In this document: positions 26,750-35,628 of the stretch, in pieces
Layout of the letters: each line of letters starts with the position of its first letter
Position numbering within the stretch: the stretch's first letter is position 1
Assembly (NCBI RefSeq): GCF_002284575.1
Contig: NZ_NPKJ01000071.1
Coordinates: forward strand, 1-64,000
Source: Mesorhizobium temperatum
GTDB lineage: Bacteria; Pseudomonadota; Alphaproteobacteria; Rhizobiales; Rhizobiaceae
Length of the DNA: 64,000 bases
Direction of reading: 5' to 3'
Position numbers and translations under genes: made by a program
The notes under the pieces: generated by a model
Databases searched by the model: none
Told to the model about the DNA's origin: nothing
The model's input: the letters and a program-made list of their open reading frames with translations, nothing else

Positions 26750-27403
26750 TCATGCCGGCTTGGCCTGAGCCGGGACCGGCGGCAATTCAGGCGCATTCAG
26801 TCCTTTGAAAGGATCGCGCCAGGCGTCGATTTCTTCAAACTGACGATACCAGCGGCTGACAGAAGGATAATCAGCGAGCGGCAATCTGGCGACATCGTTG
26901 AAGGGCAGAAACGTCGCCATTCGAAAGTCGGCATAGGAAACCGAATTTTCAACCAGCCATTCTCGCTCGGAAAGCTCGGCCTCAAGTGTTGCAGCGGCCG
27001 TGCGGAAGTCTCTCAACCCCTCCTCAACCCGGTCCTGATCGATCGGGCCGAGCCCATACCGCTGTTTGGTCCCGCGTTCGAAATGCACGACGTCGCAAGC
27101 TCTTGCGAAGTTCTCTTTCCCCCAACTGAGCCATCGGATCATCTCGGGTTCGTCATCGCCGGTGCGCCAGAGATCCGAATGCGCGTCGCGTGACAGCCGG
27201 CAGGCTATGGCATCGGTCTCCCAGAGGCTTTTTCCCGAGCCCACGAGTATGGGCAGTGAAAGATTTGGATTTAGCGGGCGATATCGCTCAGCCTGCCCGG
27301 GAGCGAAGGGGGAGGCGAATTCAAACTCGACCTTTGCGTCGAGATAGCGTGCCACCGCGACCGCGAGGCGAGGATTGGGATTGCGGCTGAAGAGCAGTTT
27401 CAT
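26750..27403 (-). CDS. Glutathione S-transferase family protein
   Basis: A 217-residue cytosolic GST. The N-terminal thioredoxin-fold domain begins MKLLFSRNPNPRLAVAVARY and continues to LPILVGSGKSLWETDAIACRL, the Pro-Ile strand and the Glu-Thr/Ser glutathione contact. The C-terminal helical domain carries YADFRMATFLPFND (N-capping box region). Specific substrate cannot be inferred. It lies 41 bp downstream of the threonine dehydratase stop with the same orientation and may share its transcript. Confidence 0.88.
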   Translation of the reverse strand: MKLLFSRNPNPRLAVAVARYLDAKVEFEFASPFAPGQAERYRPLNPNLSLPILVGSGKSLWETDAIACRLSRDAHSDLWRTGDDEPEMIRWLSWGKENFARACDVVHFERGTKQRYGLGPIDQDRVEEGLRDFRTAAATLEAELSEREWLVENSVSYADFRMATFLPFNDVARLPLADYPSVSRWYRQFEEIDAWRDPFKGLNAPELPPVPAQAKPA

Positions 27404-27444
27404 TCCGTGTCAGCCTTTTTGAATGGTGCTGGTTCGGTCGCCAC

Positions 27445-28422
27445 CTAAGCCGCCGCCATGATCTCCGCATAGGTGGCGAAATCGACATTGCCGCCGGAGA
27501 GCACCACGGCAATGCATTTGCCTGATAGCTCGATCTCGCCCGACGACAGCGCGGCCAGCCCGACGCAGCCGCCGGGCTCGACCACCAGCTTGAGATGGGC
27601 CATGGCGTCGCGCATCGCCTGCGCCGCCGCTCTGTCGGAAACGGCAATGCCGCCGGCGAGATTCCTGCGGTTGATCTCGAAGGTGATCGCGCCCGGTTCA
27701 GTGGTGAGGAGCGCATCGCAGATCGAAGTGTGTCCGGGTTCGATCGAAACCCGCGCACCTCTAGCCAGTGAACGACAGGTGTCGTCGAAATGCTCGGGCT
27801 CCACGGCCCAGACGGCCGTGGCAGGGGAAGCGTCCTTGACGGCGATGGAAATACCGCTGCTCAAGCCGCCGCCGCCGCAGGGGATGACGACCGCGTCGAG
27901 GCTCACGCCGAGCGCTTTCGCCTGCGCCATCAGTTCGAGGCCGATCGTGCCCTGGCCGGCGATGATGGCCGGATCGTCGAAAGGTGGGACCAGGACCATG
28001 CCCCGTTCGATGTACGGGCGAACCACCGTCATGCGGTCATCGCGGAAACGGTCGAACGGCACCACTTCCGCGCCCATTTTCCTGACATTGCCGACCTTCA
28101 TCGCCGGCGCATCCGTCGGCATGGCGATGACCGCCTTGACGCCGAACATCGCCGCCGAGGCGGCGACGCCTTGCGCGTGATTGCCCGACGAGAAGGCGAC
28201 GACGCCACGGCTGCGCTCCTCATCGCTCAGCGACGACAGCTTGTTGTAGGCGCCGCGGAACTTGAACGAGCCGGTACGCTGCAGCGTCTCCGGCTTGAAC
28301 AGGATCCTGGCGCCGAAGCGCTTGTTCAGCTCAGGCGATTCGATCAGCGGCGTTTCGACGATCAGGCCGGACAATCGCGCTGCTGCGGCGCGGATGTCGG
28401 CGATGCCGGGAGGGGTGGTCAT
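27445..28422 (-). CDS. PLP-dependent threonine/serine dehydratase
   Basis: A 325-residue fold-type II PLP enzyme that deaminates threonine to 2-oxobutanoate (or serine to pyruvate). The PLP lysine is Lys54 in GSFKFRGAYNKL; the Asn loop SSGNHAQG and phosphate-binding PCGGGGLSSG are present. It lacks the ACT-like regulatory domain of biosynthetic IlvA, so it is the short catabolic TdcB/serine-racemase-like type. The start MTTPPGIADI at 28422 fits the family; 20 further in-frame codons upstream do not. Symbol not assigned because catabolic and biosynthetic forms cannot be separated here. Confidence 0.92.
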   Translation of the reverse strand: MTTPPGIADIRAAAARLSGLIVETPLIESPELNKRFGARILFKPETLQRTGSFKFRGAYNKLSSLSDEERSRGVVAFSSGNHAQGVAASAAMFGVKAVIAMPTDAPAMKVGNVRKMGAEVVPFDRFRDDRMTVVRPYIERGMVLVPPFDDPAIIAGQGTIGLELMAQAKALGVSLDAVVIPCGGGGLSSGISIAVKDASPATAVWAVEPEHFDDTCRSLARGARVSIEPGHTSICDALLTTEPGAITFEINRRNLAGGIAVSDRAAAQAMRDAMAHLKLVVEPGGCVGLAALSSGEIELSGKCIAVVLSGGNVDFATYAEIMAAA

Positions 28423-28600
28423 GGCGAGGTCCTGCAGAAGTGAGATCGCCCATGGTGCACGGAAAACCAGGCCGCGCACCACTGGAAAAATGTGACCGTT
28501 ACAATTCGCCTTTGGCGAAGGAAGGGGTGTGTGCCTGTCACCTACCGCCTCCCCGGCCCTCCGCTATGGCTTGCTGCCCTTCGGGCGTTCAAGCAGCAGA

Positions 28601-28690
28601 CCTTCGAGATTGGCCGAAGCCTCCCCAACTTCGTCATCCCAGGACGGAGCAGGAGCGAAGCGACCGTAGCGTAGACCTGGGATGGCGAAG
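28601..28690. repeat. Intergenic repeat with TCATCCCAGG...CCTGGGATG ends, copy A
   Basis: TTCGTCATCCCAGGACGGAG at 28629-28648 is followed by CAGGAGCGAAGCGACCGTAG and ends in ACCTGGGATGGCGAAG. It is preceded by CCTTCGAGATTGGCCGAAGCC, also found with copy B (44395-44474). Copy C is at 50999-51058. The family is a short hairpin-forming element typical of rhizobial intergenic DNA. Confidence 0.8.
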
Positions 28691-28713
28691 CTACGGAGGC
28701 CTCCGGCCGCTTC

Positions 28714-29037
28714 TCACCCCAAAAGCGCCCTTTTCCGTTTGGCGCCGCCCATCTTGCGCCAGGTATTGAAGCGATGGGTGGCGGCGGCGAAGGAGATCTT
28801 CATCTGCTGGGCAACCGAATAGCGCGACTTGCCCTCGTCGAACATGCGGTAGCAGCACTCGACGCCCTCCTCGGTCAGCTTGCCGTCGGGGGCTTTGTTG
28901 TGCGGATTGGCCGGATCGAATTTTTCGACCTGCTGCTCGACCAGGCCTTTGAGGCGCTGCAAATCGGCCTCGATACCGGCGATCAGGTCGAGAACGGGTT
29001 TCGGGTCGAATGCATGCGTGGACTGTTTTGCCGGCAT
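28714..29037 (-). CDS. Conserved hypothetical protein with C-terminal helix-turn-helix-like region
   Basis: The 107-residue protein starts MPAKQSTHAFDPKPVLDLIA, continues with an amphipathic helix (EADLQRLKGLVEQQVEKF) and ends with GKSRYSVAQQMKISFAAATH followed by RFNTWRKMGG, which resembles a helix-turn-helix with basic tail. No named family is recognised. AAAGGA precedes the ATG. It is divergent from mbfA with a 178-bp gap that holds the Irr-type palindrome close to mbfA; no evident link to iron. Confidence 0.7.
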   Translation of the reverse strand: MPAKQSTHAFDPKPVLDLIAGIEADLQRLKGLVEQQVEKFDPANPHNKAPDGKLTEEGVECCYRMFDEGKSRYSVAQQMKISFAAATHRFNTWRKMGGAKRKRALLG

Positions 29038-29176
29038 CTACGGATTCCTTTCTCTTGGCTTAGGTTCAGCTATATAGGTGAACATTCGCCAATAATTAAG
29101 GGGCAGAGAAGGATTCCCGGAGCCCCTAATTTTGAACGTCCGGCCGACGGGCGCGATTGACCAATGGCGCGCCAAA

Positions 29177-29205
29177 CCCTAGTTTAGAATTATTCTAAAC
29201 TAGGG
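29177..29205. promoter_or_regulatory. Irr box (iron control element) of mbfA: 29-bp perfect palindrome
   Basis: CCCTAGTTTAGAAT, a central T, then ATTCTAAACTAGGG form a perfect 14+1+14 palindrome containing the Irr recognition core TTTAGAA-N3-TTCTAAA. It ends 10 bp before the mbfA ATG. In Agrobacterium and Bradyrhizobium, Irr binds such ICE motifs to repress mbfA when iron is low. The downstream arm includes AGGG, the only candidate Shine-Dalgarno, so the operator and translation start region overlap. Confidence 0.85.
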
Positions 29206-29215
29206 TGAATTTCTC

Positions 29216-30199
29216 ATGCTTTCCCGTGTTTTCGGTTTTGGCCGCCGTCCTTTCGAGTCGCTCTCGGAGCAAGAGATCCTGGCACTCGCCATCTCTTCCG
29301 AGGAAGACGACGGGCGCATCTACCGTGCCTATGCCGACGGGCTGGCGGATAGCTTTCCGCATTCGGCCAAAGTGTTCGTGGAGATGGCCGAGGAAGAGGA
29401 CGGCCATCGCGACTCGCTGATCGAGCTTCACCGCGAACGTTTCGGCGAACGCATCCCGCTGATCCGGCGCGAGCATGTTAAAGGCTATTACGAGCGCAAG
29501 CCCGACTGGCTGGTCAGGCCGCTCGGCATCGAGCATGTGCGCAGCCAAGCCGAGGCGATGGAGCGGCAGGCGTACCTGTTCTACGTCGAGGCGGCGAAAC
29601 GCACCAGCGACGCCTCGACACGAAAGCTGCTCGACGATCTGGCGGTGGCCGAACAAGGCCACGAGACGCTGGCGCAGCGGCTGGAGCAAAAGCATGTGCC
29701 GGGCGCGGTGAAGGACGCGGAAGAAGCGGCCGAGCAGCGCCAGTTCATCCTGACCTATGTGCAGCCGGGCCTGGCCGGGCTGATGGACGGATCGGTGTCG
29801 ACGCTGGCGCCGATCTTTGCCGCAGCGTTCGCCACGCATGACACATTCCAGACCTTCCTGGTCGGGCTTGCCGCCTCGATCGGCGCCGGCATCTCGATGG
29901 GCTTCACCGAGGTCGCCTCGGACGACGGCAAGCTGTCGGGCCGTGGCTCGCCGGTCAAACGCGGCATCACCACGGGCGTCATGACCGCGCTGGGCGGTCT
30001 CGGTCACGCCTTGCCCTACCTCATTCCGTATTTCTGGACCGCGACAATTCTCGCGGTGGTGGTGGTGTTCTTCGAACTATGGGCGATCGCCTTTGTGCAG
30101 AACCGTTATATGCAGACGCCGTTCTGGCGCGCCGCCTTTCAGGTGGTGCTGGGCGGCGGATTGGTGTTCGCGGCGGGCGTGCTGATCGGGAATGCTTAG
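29216..30199 (+). CDS. mbfA: Membrane-bound ferritin MbfA (ferritin-like domain fused to VIT1/CCC1 domain)
   Basis: MbfA exports iron and protects against iron and H2O2 stress. The 327-residue protein has an N-terminal ferritin-like (rubrerythrin) domain (about 12-160) with two ExxH motifs, Glu61-Asp-Gly-His64 and Glu146-Gln-Gly-His149, plus other carboxylates that form the di-iron site. The C-terminal VIT1/CCC1 iron-transport domain (about 180-325) has MDGSVSTLAPIFAAAFA, GISMGFTEVASDDGKLSGRG and about five membrane helices. ATG at 29216 is 10 bp after the Irr box. The gene is monocistronic as far as can be seen; the next two genes run towards it. Confidence 0.95.
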   Translation: MLSRVFGFGRRPFESLSEQEILALAISSEEDDGRIYRAYADGLADSFPHSAKVFVEMAEEEDGHRDSLIELHRERFGERIPLIRREHVKGYYERKPDWLVRPLGIEHVRSQAEAMERQAYLFYVEAAKRTSDASTRKLLDDLAVAEQGHETLAQRLEQKHVPGAVKDAEEAAEQRQFILTYVQPGLAGLMDGSVSTLAPIFAAAFATHDTFQTFLVGLAASIGAGISMGFTEVASDDGKLSGRGSPVKRGITTGVMTALGGLGHALPYLIPYFWTATILAVVVVFFELWAIAFVQNRYMQTPFWRAAFQVVLGGGLVFAAGVLIGNA

Positions 30200-30206
30200 A
30201 AAGCCC

Positions 30207-30551
30207 CTACCCATGCAGCGCCCGGCTGTCCTCAGGCGCCTCTGCACGTTCGGTCAGGCCATAGTCGCGCACGACGTGGGCGATGCGCAGACGGTAGCCG
30301 GTAAAGATGCCGCCACGGCCGGCCTTCTGAGCCCGCCTATGTTCCTCCGTGTTGCGCCAGGCCTTCACCGCCTCCTCGTCGCGCCAGAACGACAGCGACA
30401 GGATGCGGTTCGGGTCGGTGAGGCTCTGAAAGCGCTCGATCGACAGAAAACCGTCTATGCCGTCGAGCAGCGGGCGCAGGTCGGCGGCAAGGCTGAGATA
30501 GGCGTCGCGCTTGCCCGCCGCCGGCTCGACCTCGAAGATGACGGCGATCAT
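30207..30551 (-). CDS. ABM-fold (antibiotic biosynthesis monooxygenase-like) protein
   Basis: The 114-residue protein has the ferredoxin-like dimeric alpha/beta-barrel pattern of ABM domains: MIAVIFEVEPAAGKRDAYLS, then GFLSIERFQSLTDPNRILSL, then SFWRDEEAVKAWRNTEEHRR. Related proteins include haem-degrading and quinol monooxygenases and many of unknown role. Its start overlaps the NIPSNAP gene stop by 4 bp, so both are made together. Convergent with mbfA, with only 7 bp between their stops. Confidence 0.85.
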   Translation of the reverse strand: MIAVIFEVEPAAGKRDAYLSLAADLRPLLDGIDGFLSIERFQSLTDPNRILSLSFWRDEEAVKAWRNTEEHRRAQKAGRGGIFTGYRLRIAHVVRDYGLTERAEAPEDSRALHG

Positions 30552-30934
30552 AGTTTCACCTTTCCTTCAGGCATGATCTCGGTCTGAAATGACAGCAACT
30601 TCTGGGGATCATGCCTCGGTGCGTGCGGCCCGGACGCGAGTTTCAGAAAAGTCCGATCCTCTTTCAGGATGAATTTTTCACGCCGGGCGAATTCGTAATT
30701 CGCATTGCCGGCCGGATCGGCGGCGAGCCTGGCACGGTAAGCTTCGTAAGCCGCCAGGCTGTCGATGTTGTAAGCGGCATAGGCGGTAGTGGCCGAGCCC
30801 TCATGCGGCGCAAAATAGCCGATCAGATCGGCGCCGCAGCGCGGGATCGCCTGGCCCCAATTGCGGGCATACTCCTCGAATGCCGCCTTGCCGAACGGGT
30901 CGATCTCGTAGCGGATGAAGCAGGTGATGGTCAT
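30548..30934 (-). CDS. NIPSNAP-family protein
   Basis: The 128-residue protein begins MTITCFIRYEIDPFGKAAFE and includes EYARNWGQAIPRCGADLIGY and a C-terminal FILKEDRTFLKL, the NIPSNAP/dimeric alpha-beta-barrel pattern. Function is unknown in bacteria. It is the first gene of a two-gene unit with the ABM-like protein (ATGA overlap). A CAAGGAGACAAAT site precedes the ATG. Confidence 0.85.
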   Translation of the reverse strand: MTITCFIRYEIDPFGKAAFEEYARNWGQAIPRCGADLIGYFAPHEGSATTAYAAYNIDSLAAYEAYRARLAADPAGNANYEFARREKFILKEDRTFLKLASGPHAPRHDPQKLLSFQTEIMPEGKVKL

Positions 30935-31022
30935 ATTTGTCTCCTTGCTGAATTTGGTTTCTTGCGCCGACAGTTCGAGCGGTGTCGAAACGTTCTGTGG
31001 TTCTAGGCAATTTCCACGCTGG

Positions 31023-31250
31023 TCACGCTTGCCAGAAGGACTTCGCGCATTCGCGGCGAACGTCTTCTGACGTCAGGCCAAGATCGCGCAAAAGATGCTC
31101 GTCAATCTCGGCGAGGTCGAGGCGCTGCAGATGGCGGTCGTACCACCGCGCCGGGAGCCACAGATGCAACCGGTGTAAGATGATGAACGGAAACGGCCGA
31201 CGGCCGAAGCGGCTGACAAGCACGGTGTGGGGAACGGTTCTTGCGGTCAT
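31023..31250 (-). CDS. DUF1127 (YjiS-like) small protein
   Basis: The 75-residue basic protein carries the DUF1127 core in its C-terminal half: HLQRLDLAEIDEHLLRDLGL followed by TSEDVRREC. Small DUF1127 proteins in rhizobia and Agrobacterium influence phosphate, carbon and RNA turnover, partly through RNA binding; this one has a longer N-terminus of about 35 residues. AAGGAGA lies 5 bases before the ATG. It is divergent from an ArsR regulator gene with a 68-bp shared promoter region. Confidence 0.88.
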   Translation of the reverse strand: MTARTVPHTVLVSRFGRRPFPFIILHRLHLWLPARWYDRHLQRLDLAEIDEHLLRDLGLTSEDVRRECAKSFWQA

Positions 31251-31318
31251 CGTCGTCTCCTTGATCTCAGCGGAGGATAGTGGTTATCTGACGACAATGC
31301 TTCGATGAAGGACGAACT

Positions 31319-31993
31319 ATGCGTGAAGGACCAGACATAGCCCGCATCGCCAGCCTGGTCGGCGATCCGGCGCGGGCAAACATGCTGACCGCGCTGATGG
31401 GTGGCACGGCACTGACAGCGAGCGAACTGGCGCTCGAGGCCGGCGTGTCGCTGCCAACCGCCAGCTCGCATCTGTCGAAACTGATGGAGGGTGGGCTGCT
31501 GACGCTGGCAAGCCAGGGGCGGCATCGCTACTACGGCCTCGCCGGGCCGCAGGTGGCTGGCATGATCGAGGCGATTACCGGCGTCGCCGCTGCGGTCGGG
31601 CCGCAGCGGGTGCGGCCGGGCCCGCGCGACGCCGCCATGCGTGTGGCGCGGGTCTGCTACGACCACCTCGCCGGCGAGCAGGCCGTGGCGATGCTCGACC
31701 GTCTTGTCGCTCGACAAGTGCTCCTGCGCCACGACAAGGAGATCCGGCTCGGGCCGTCGGCCGCCTCGCACTTCGCCGCGATCGGCATCGATGTCGAGAG
31801 CAAGGCGCGACGACCGGTGTGCCGGGCCTGCCTCGACTGGAGCGTGCGGCGCTCGCATCTGGCCGGCACGCTGGGTGCGGCCATTCTCGACAAGATTATC
31901 GCCGAGAAATGGGCGCGACGCGAAAAAGACAGCCGCGCAGTGATCTTTTCGCCGATGGGCAAGCAGGCGTTCGAGAAGGTGTTTCTCGGCTGA
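31319..31993 (+). CDS. ArsR-family HTH regulator
   Basis: The 224-residue protein has an N-terminal ArsR winged helix (about 5-85; IARIASLVGDPARANMLTAL, ELALEAGVSLPTASSHLSKL) and a C-terminal part of about 130 residues with two closely placed cysteines (RPVCRACLDWSVRRSHLAG). The VCRACLDW pattern is typical of the long ArsR group and could bind metal or sense thiols. GAAGGA precedes the ATG. Divergence from the DUF1127 gene suggests it may regulate that gene or itself. Confidence 0.88.
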   Translation: MREGPDIARIASLVGDPARANMLTALMGGTALTASELALEAGVSLPTASSHLSKLMEGGLLTLASQGRHRYYGLAGPQVAGMIEAITGVAAAVGPQRVRPGPRDAAMRVARVCYDHLAGEQAVAMLDRLVARQVLLRHDKEIRLGPSAASHFAAIGIDVESKARRPVCRACLDWSVRRSHLAGTLGAAILDKIIAEKWARREKDSRAVIFSPMGKQAFEKVFLG

Positions 31994-32004
31994 AAAATAA
32001 CTGA

Positions 32005-34547
32005 TCAGCCTCGCTTGAGCGGCTTGCTCTGCTTGAAAAAATCTGCCCAGGGATCGGCTTTCGCCAACTGCTTCAGCGTCGTCTTGTCGCCGATCGGAAA
32101 GGCGTTCGGCGCCAACCCGGCCTCGATCTCCGCCCAGGTCGCCGGCATCGAGACCGTAGCGCCTTTCTTGGCGCGCGACGAATAGGGTGCCACCGTGGTC
32201 GAGCCACGGCCATTGCGCAGATAGTCGACGAAGATCTTGCCGGTGCGCGCCTTCTTCGACAGCGTCGCTGTATACCGATCAGGGGCGGCCTGCTCAAGGG
32301 CGCGGGCGAAATCATGGGCGAAGTCCTTCACCTCATCCCAATCCGCCGACGGTTTCAGCGGCACGACGACATGGTAGCCCTTGCCGCCCGACGTCTTGAC
32401 GAAATTCGGCAATGACAGCGCATCGAGCCGGCCGTGAATTTCGAGCGCCGCCGCGCGCACCGCTTTCACGTCGACGCCTTCGTCGGGATCGAGATCGAAG
32501 ATGATCTGGTCCGGCTTGTCCAGTTCGTCGATGGTGCAGCCCCAGATATGGTCTCGACCACGCCGAGCTGGACCAAGGCAGCGACACCGTCGAAATCGCG
32601 GATGAACAGGATCTCCTCGCCGTCGGTCGGATCCTTCATCCTGGCGATCTTGTCATGCATGCCGGCCGAGGCATGTTTCTGGAAGAAGCGTTGGCCGCCG
32701 ACGCCGTCCGGCGCCCGCACCAGGCTGAGCGGCCGATTGATGACGAATTGTTGCATGCGCGGCCAGACCAAAGCGTAGTGATCGAGCAGGCCCTGCTTCG
32801 ATACCTTCTCCTGCGGCCACAGAAGCTTGTCCGGATGAGAAAGTTTTACGACGGTGTTTGCCACCCCCGTGGATTTGACAGAGGCGGATAGCTCGCCCTT
32901 GCCCCCGGCAGGCTTTGCCTTGGTGTCGGCCCTGCCAGCGGGTGCCTTCGGCTTTTCCTGCACGACTTCCTCCGCCGGTTTGTCCTCGCGCAATCCCTGG
33001 AACGAGGCGTGGCGTATTATACGGTCGGACGTCCAGGTGCGGAACTCCACTTCGCCGACAAGTTCGGGCTTCACCCAAACCACTCCTTTGCCCGGCCCCT
33101 TGCCTTTCGGCACCGCCGTATCGAAGGGCGAGGTCTTCGCCTTCAACGCATCCAGCTTTTTCTTCAGGTCGTTGGTACTCTGCATCGAAAAACCGGTGCC
33201 GACACGGCCGGCATAGTGCAGCTTGCCGCCCTCGTGATAGCCGACCAGCAAGGAGCGCAATCCGCGCCCGGTCTTCTCCGACGGCAGGTAGCCGCCGATG
33301 ACGAATTCCTGGCGTAGCGTGCATTTCGACTTCACCCAGGACAAGCCGCGGCCGCTGCGATAGGGCGCGTCGGCGCGCTTGGAGACGATGCCCTCCAGCC
33401 CCATGCGGCAGGCGTGCTCCAGCATGACCTTGCCCGGTTCGGCAAAATGGTCGCTGAAGCGGACAGCCGAATTGTCTGGCTGTTTGCCAAGCAGGTCCTG
33501 CAAAGCCTGCTTGCGCTCGACCAGCGGCTCCGTGCGCAGATCTTCGCCGTCGAGACGCATCAGGTCGAAGACGTAATAGAGAAAACGGTCCGTGCGGCCG
33601 GCCGACAGGTCAGCCTGCAGCAGCGCGAAGGACGACACGCCGCTGTCTGCCAGCACGACGATTTCGCCATCAATAATGGCGTCGGTACATTTCAGACGCC
33701 CGAGTTCTGCAACAATCTCGCCGCCGAATTTGTCCGTCCAGTCGAGGCCGGTGCGCGTCAAGAGCCGCACCTTTGTGCCGGCAAGCTGCGCCTGCATGCG
33801 ATAGCCGTCGAATTTCACCTCATGCAGCCATTCCTTGCCGGGAGGGGCATCCCTCTGCAGTGTGGCGAGGCATGGTTCGATGAATTCGAGCTGCTTTGCC
33901 GCCTTGGCCTTCGCCTTGCTGGCGGGCCGTTTGTTTGAATGCCAGACCCTTGGCTTCTTGCCATCGGCCGTCTTGCCTTCGCCGACCTCCTCGATCGTCA
34001 GGCCCGACTTCACCGATTGCGGCGCCTCCTCCAAAATGTCCTCGCCTGGGCGCGCGGCGGCATCGTCGGATTTGATCAGCAGCCAATTGTCGCGCGTTTT
34101 GCCGGGACGCGGCTTTAGCCGCACCAGATGCCAGAGACCGTTCAGCTTGTGGCCGTGCAATTCGAAGCTGATATGACCGTTTTTCATCGCCTGGGCCGGA
34201 TCGGTCTCCGGTTGCCATTTGCCTTCGTCCCAGACGATGACCGAGCCGCCGCCATATTCGCCCTTGGGAATGGTGCCCTCGAAGGACGCGTAGTCGATCG
34301 GGTGGTCCTCGACATGCACGGCGAAACGCTTTTCATGCGGATCGAGGCTCGGACCCCGGGTTATTGCCCAGCTCCACAGCACGCCGCCGTGTTCCAGGCG
34401 AAGGTCGTAGTGCAGCCGTGTCGCGGCGTGCTTGTGGACGACAAAGATGCCGCCGGCCTCACCTTTCCTGTTGCGGACGACCTTGCCGGCCGGCTCGGCG
34501 GTCTTCTTGAAATCGCGCTTGGCGTGATACTGCTCAAGGCTGGCCAT
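32005..34547 (-). pseudogene. ligD: ATP-dependent DNA ligase D (LigD), frameshifted in the polymerase domain
   Basis: LigD repairs double-strand breaks by non-homologous end joining with Ku. The first 693-codon frame (34547-32466) gives the 3'-phosphoesterase domain (about 30-150; VVHKHAATRLHYDLRLEHGG), the ligase domain (about 225-520; EVKFDGYRM with catalytic Lys245) and the start of the polymerase domain. Near 32551/32552 one base is missing: GAGACCATATC where GAGATCCATATC would restore EIHIWGCTIDEL. The remaining polymerase domain continues in another frame down to 32005 (FVKTSGGKGYHVVVPLKPS). The polymerase Asp pair in DLDPDEG lies just after the break. The ligase and nuclease domains could still be made; the polymerase would be lost. 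Sequencing error is possible. No ku gene lies in the window. Confidence 0.85.
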
Positions 34548-34631
34548 GACACGCGATCCTATGTCGGTTTAGTGGCGCCGATTTCCTGTGGCGTCGAAGG
34601 CTTCGGCTCGGCGACGCCGGCACGAGCCCTG

Positions 34632-34656
34632 AACGGATTGAAACGGTTTCAGTTCC
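34632..34656 (-). promoter_or_regulatory. EcfG-type general-stress promoter of ligD
   Basis: On the minus strand GGAAC (34656-34652), a 16-bp spacer and CGTT (34635-34632) match the alphaproteobacterial EcfG sigma consensus GGAAC-N16/17-CGTT. It lies 85 bp upstream of the ligD start codon in the 167-bp gap. LigD and Ku genes are often in the general stress regulon of rhizobia. Confidence 0.7.
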
Positions 34657-34714
34657 AGCCCAGCGAAAAGCGAGGCAAAGCCGGATTTGCCCGGCGTTGC
34701 CTGGATCGAGACTG

Positions 34715-35221
34715 CTATTCGGCGGCCTGAAGGTTGACCTTGGCTTCCGCAATCTCGGTAAGCTTGCGGTCGGTCGCCTGCTCTTCCTTGATGTTGTTGG
34801 CCAGGACATTAGCGCAGTCGGTGCGGCCAAGCTGCTTGGCCCAGGCGATCAACGTGCCGTAACGGGTTATTTCATAGTGCTCGACCGCCTGCGCGGATGC
34901 GATCAGGGCGGCGTCGAGAACGTCCTTGTCGTCGATGTCGCCGCTGACTTCATCGGCTTCCTCGAGAATGCCGTCGATGGCCGGACAGTTGACCGTCTTG
35001 GCCTTCACGCCATGCAGTTCGAACACCTTCTCGACGCGCTCGATATGACCCTTGGTCTGGCCGAGGTGCTTTTCAAGGCCGGCTTTCAGCTGCGGGTCGG
35101 TCGCCTTGTCGATCATCTTCGGCAGCGACTTCTCGATCTGTTTTTCGGCGTAATAGATGTCGCGCAGCGTGTGGACGAAAAGGTCGTCCAGCGTCTTGAT
35201 GTCTTTCGAAAAGAAACCCAT
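34715..35221 (-). CDS. DUF892 (YciE/YciF-like) ferritin-fold stress protein
   Basis: The 168-residue protein is a four-helix-bundle DUF892 member: LFVHTLRDIYYAEKQIEKSL near residues 14-33, LEKHLGQTKGHIERVEKVFE near 49-68 and AVEHYEITRYGTLIAWAKQL near 111-130, with Glu and His residues placed as in di-iron bundles. YciF-like proteins are induced in stress and stationary phase; enzymatic function is not established. An EcfG-type promoter lies about 100 bp upstream. LigD, the next gene, has its own similar promoter. Confidence 0.92.
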   Translation of the reverse strand: MGFFSKDIKTLDDLFVHTLRDIYYAEKQIEKSLPKMIDKATDPQLKAGLEKHLGQTKGHIERVEKVFELHGVKAKTVNCPAIDGILEEADEVSGDIDDKDVLDAALIASAQAVEHYEITRYGTLIAWAKQLGRTDCANVLANNIKEEQATDRKLTEIAEAKVNLQAAE

Positions 35222-35322
35222 GGCTTTTGCCTTTCCATGTTCTTGCTGGTTTGGGGTTCCGGCGGCGGTTTCGCTCGGAAGCCGCGGCCTGCTGGGCCGG
35301 GTGGGTCCCGGCTCTGGGCGTC

Positions 35323-35347
35323 AACGTGCGGCTATCGGACGAGTTCC
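35323..35347 (-). promoter_or_regulatory. EcfG-type general-stress promoter of the DUF892 gene
   Basis: On the minus strand GGAAC (35347-35343), 16 bp, then CGTT (35326-35323). It is 102 bp upstream of the DUF892 start. The 407-bp gap 35222-35628 otherwise holds no recognisable gene, repeat or RNA. Confidence 0.7.
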
Positions 35348-35628
35348 TGACTTTCCCCAAGCAAGCACGAAAATTTCGCGGCGCTGGCCAAGGCTGAAAC
35401 AGAAGCGCGTCCGAGCGACATCCAAACGAAACATATGTGATGCAAAAGTCACATCGACCGAAATGTCGACGGACTGCATGGAAAGGCCCCGAATCAGCCG
35501 CATTGCGGCCACGAACCAAGGCCTTTTCGACCAGATATTAACATCGTGTTCACCGACTATTCACGCCTAGACGCTATGATCTCCGCAATTCGGAAGGGAC
35601 ATCCGAAATCGGGACAGGGACAGGTAAA

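Noticed and set aside
29177-29205. The palindrome before mbfA as a terminator of the upstream region
   Set aside because: It is AT-rich in the middle with the ICE core and no U-tract, and no gene ends there; an Irr operator explains it better.
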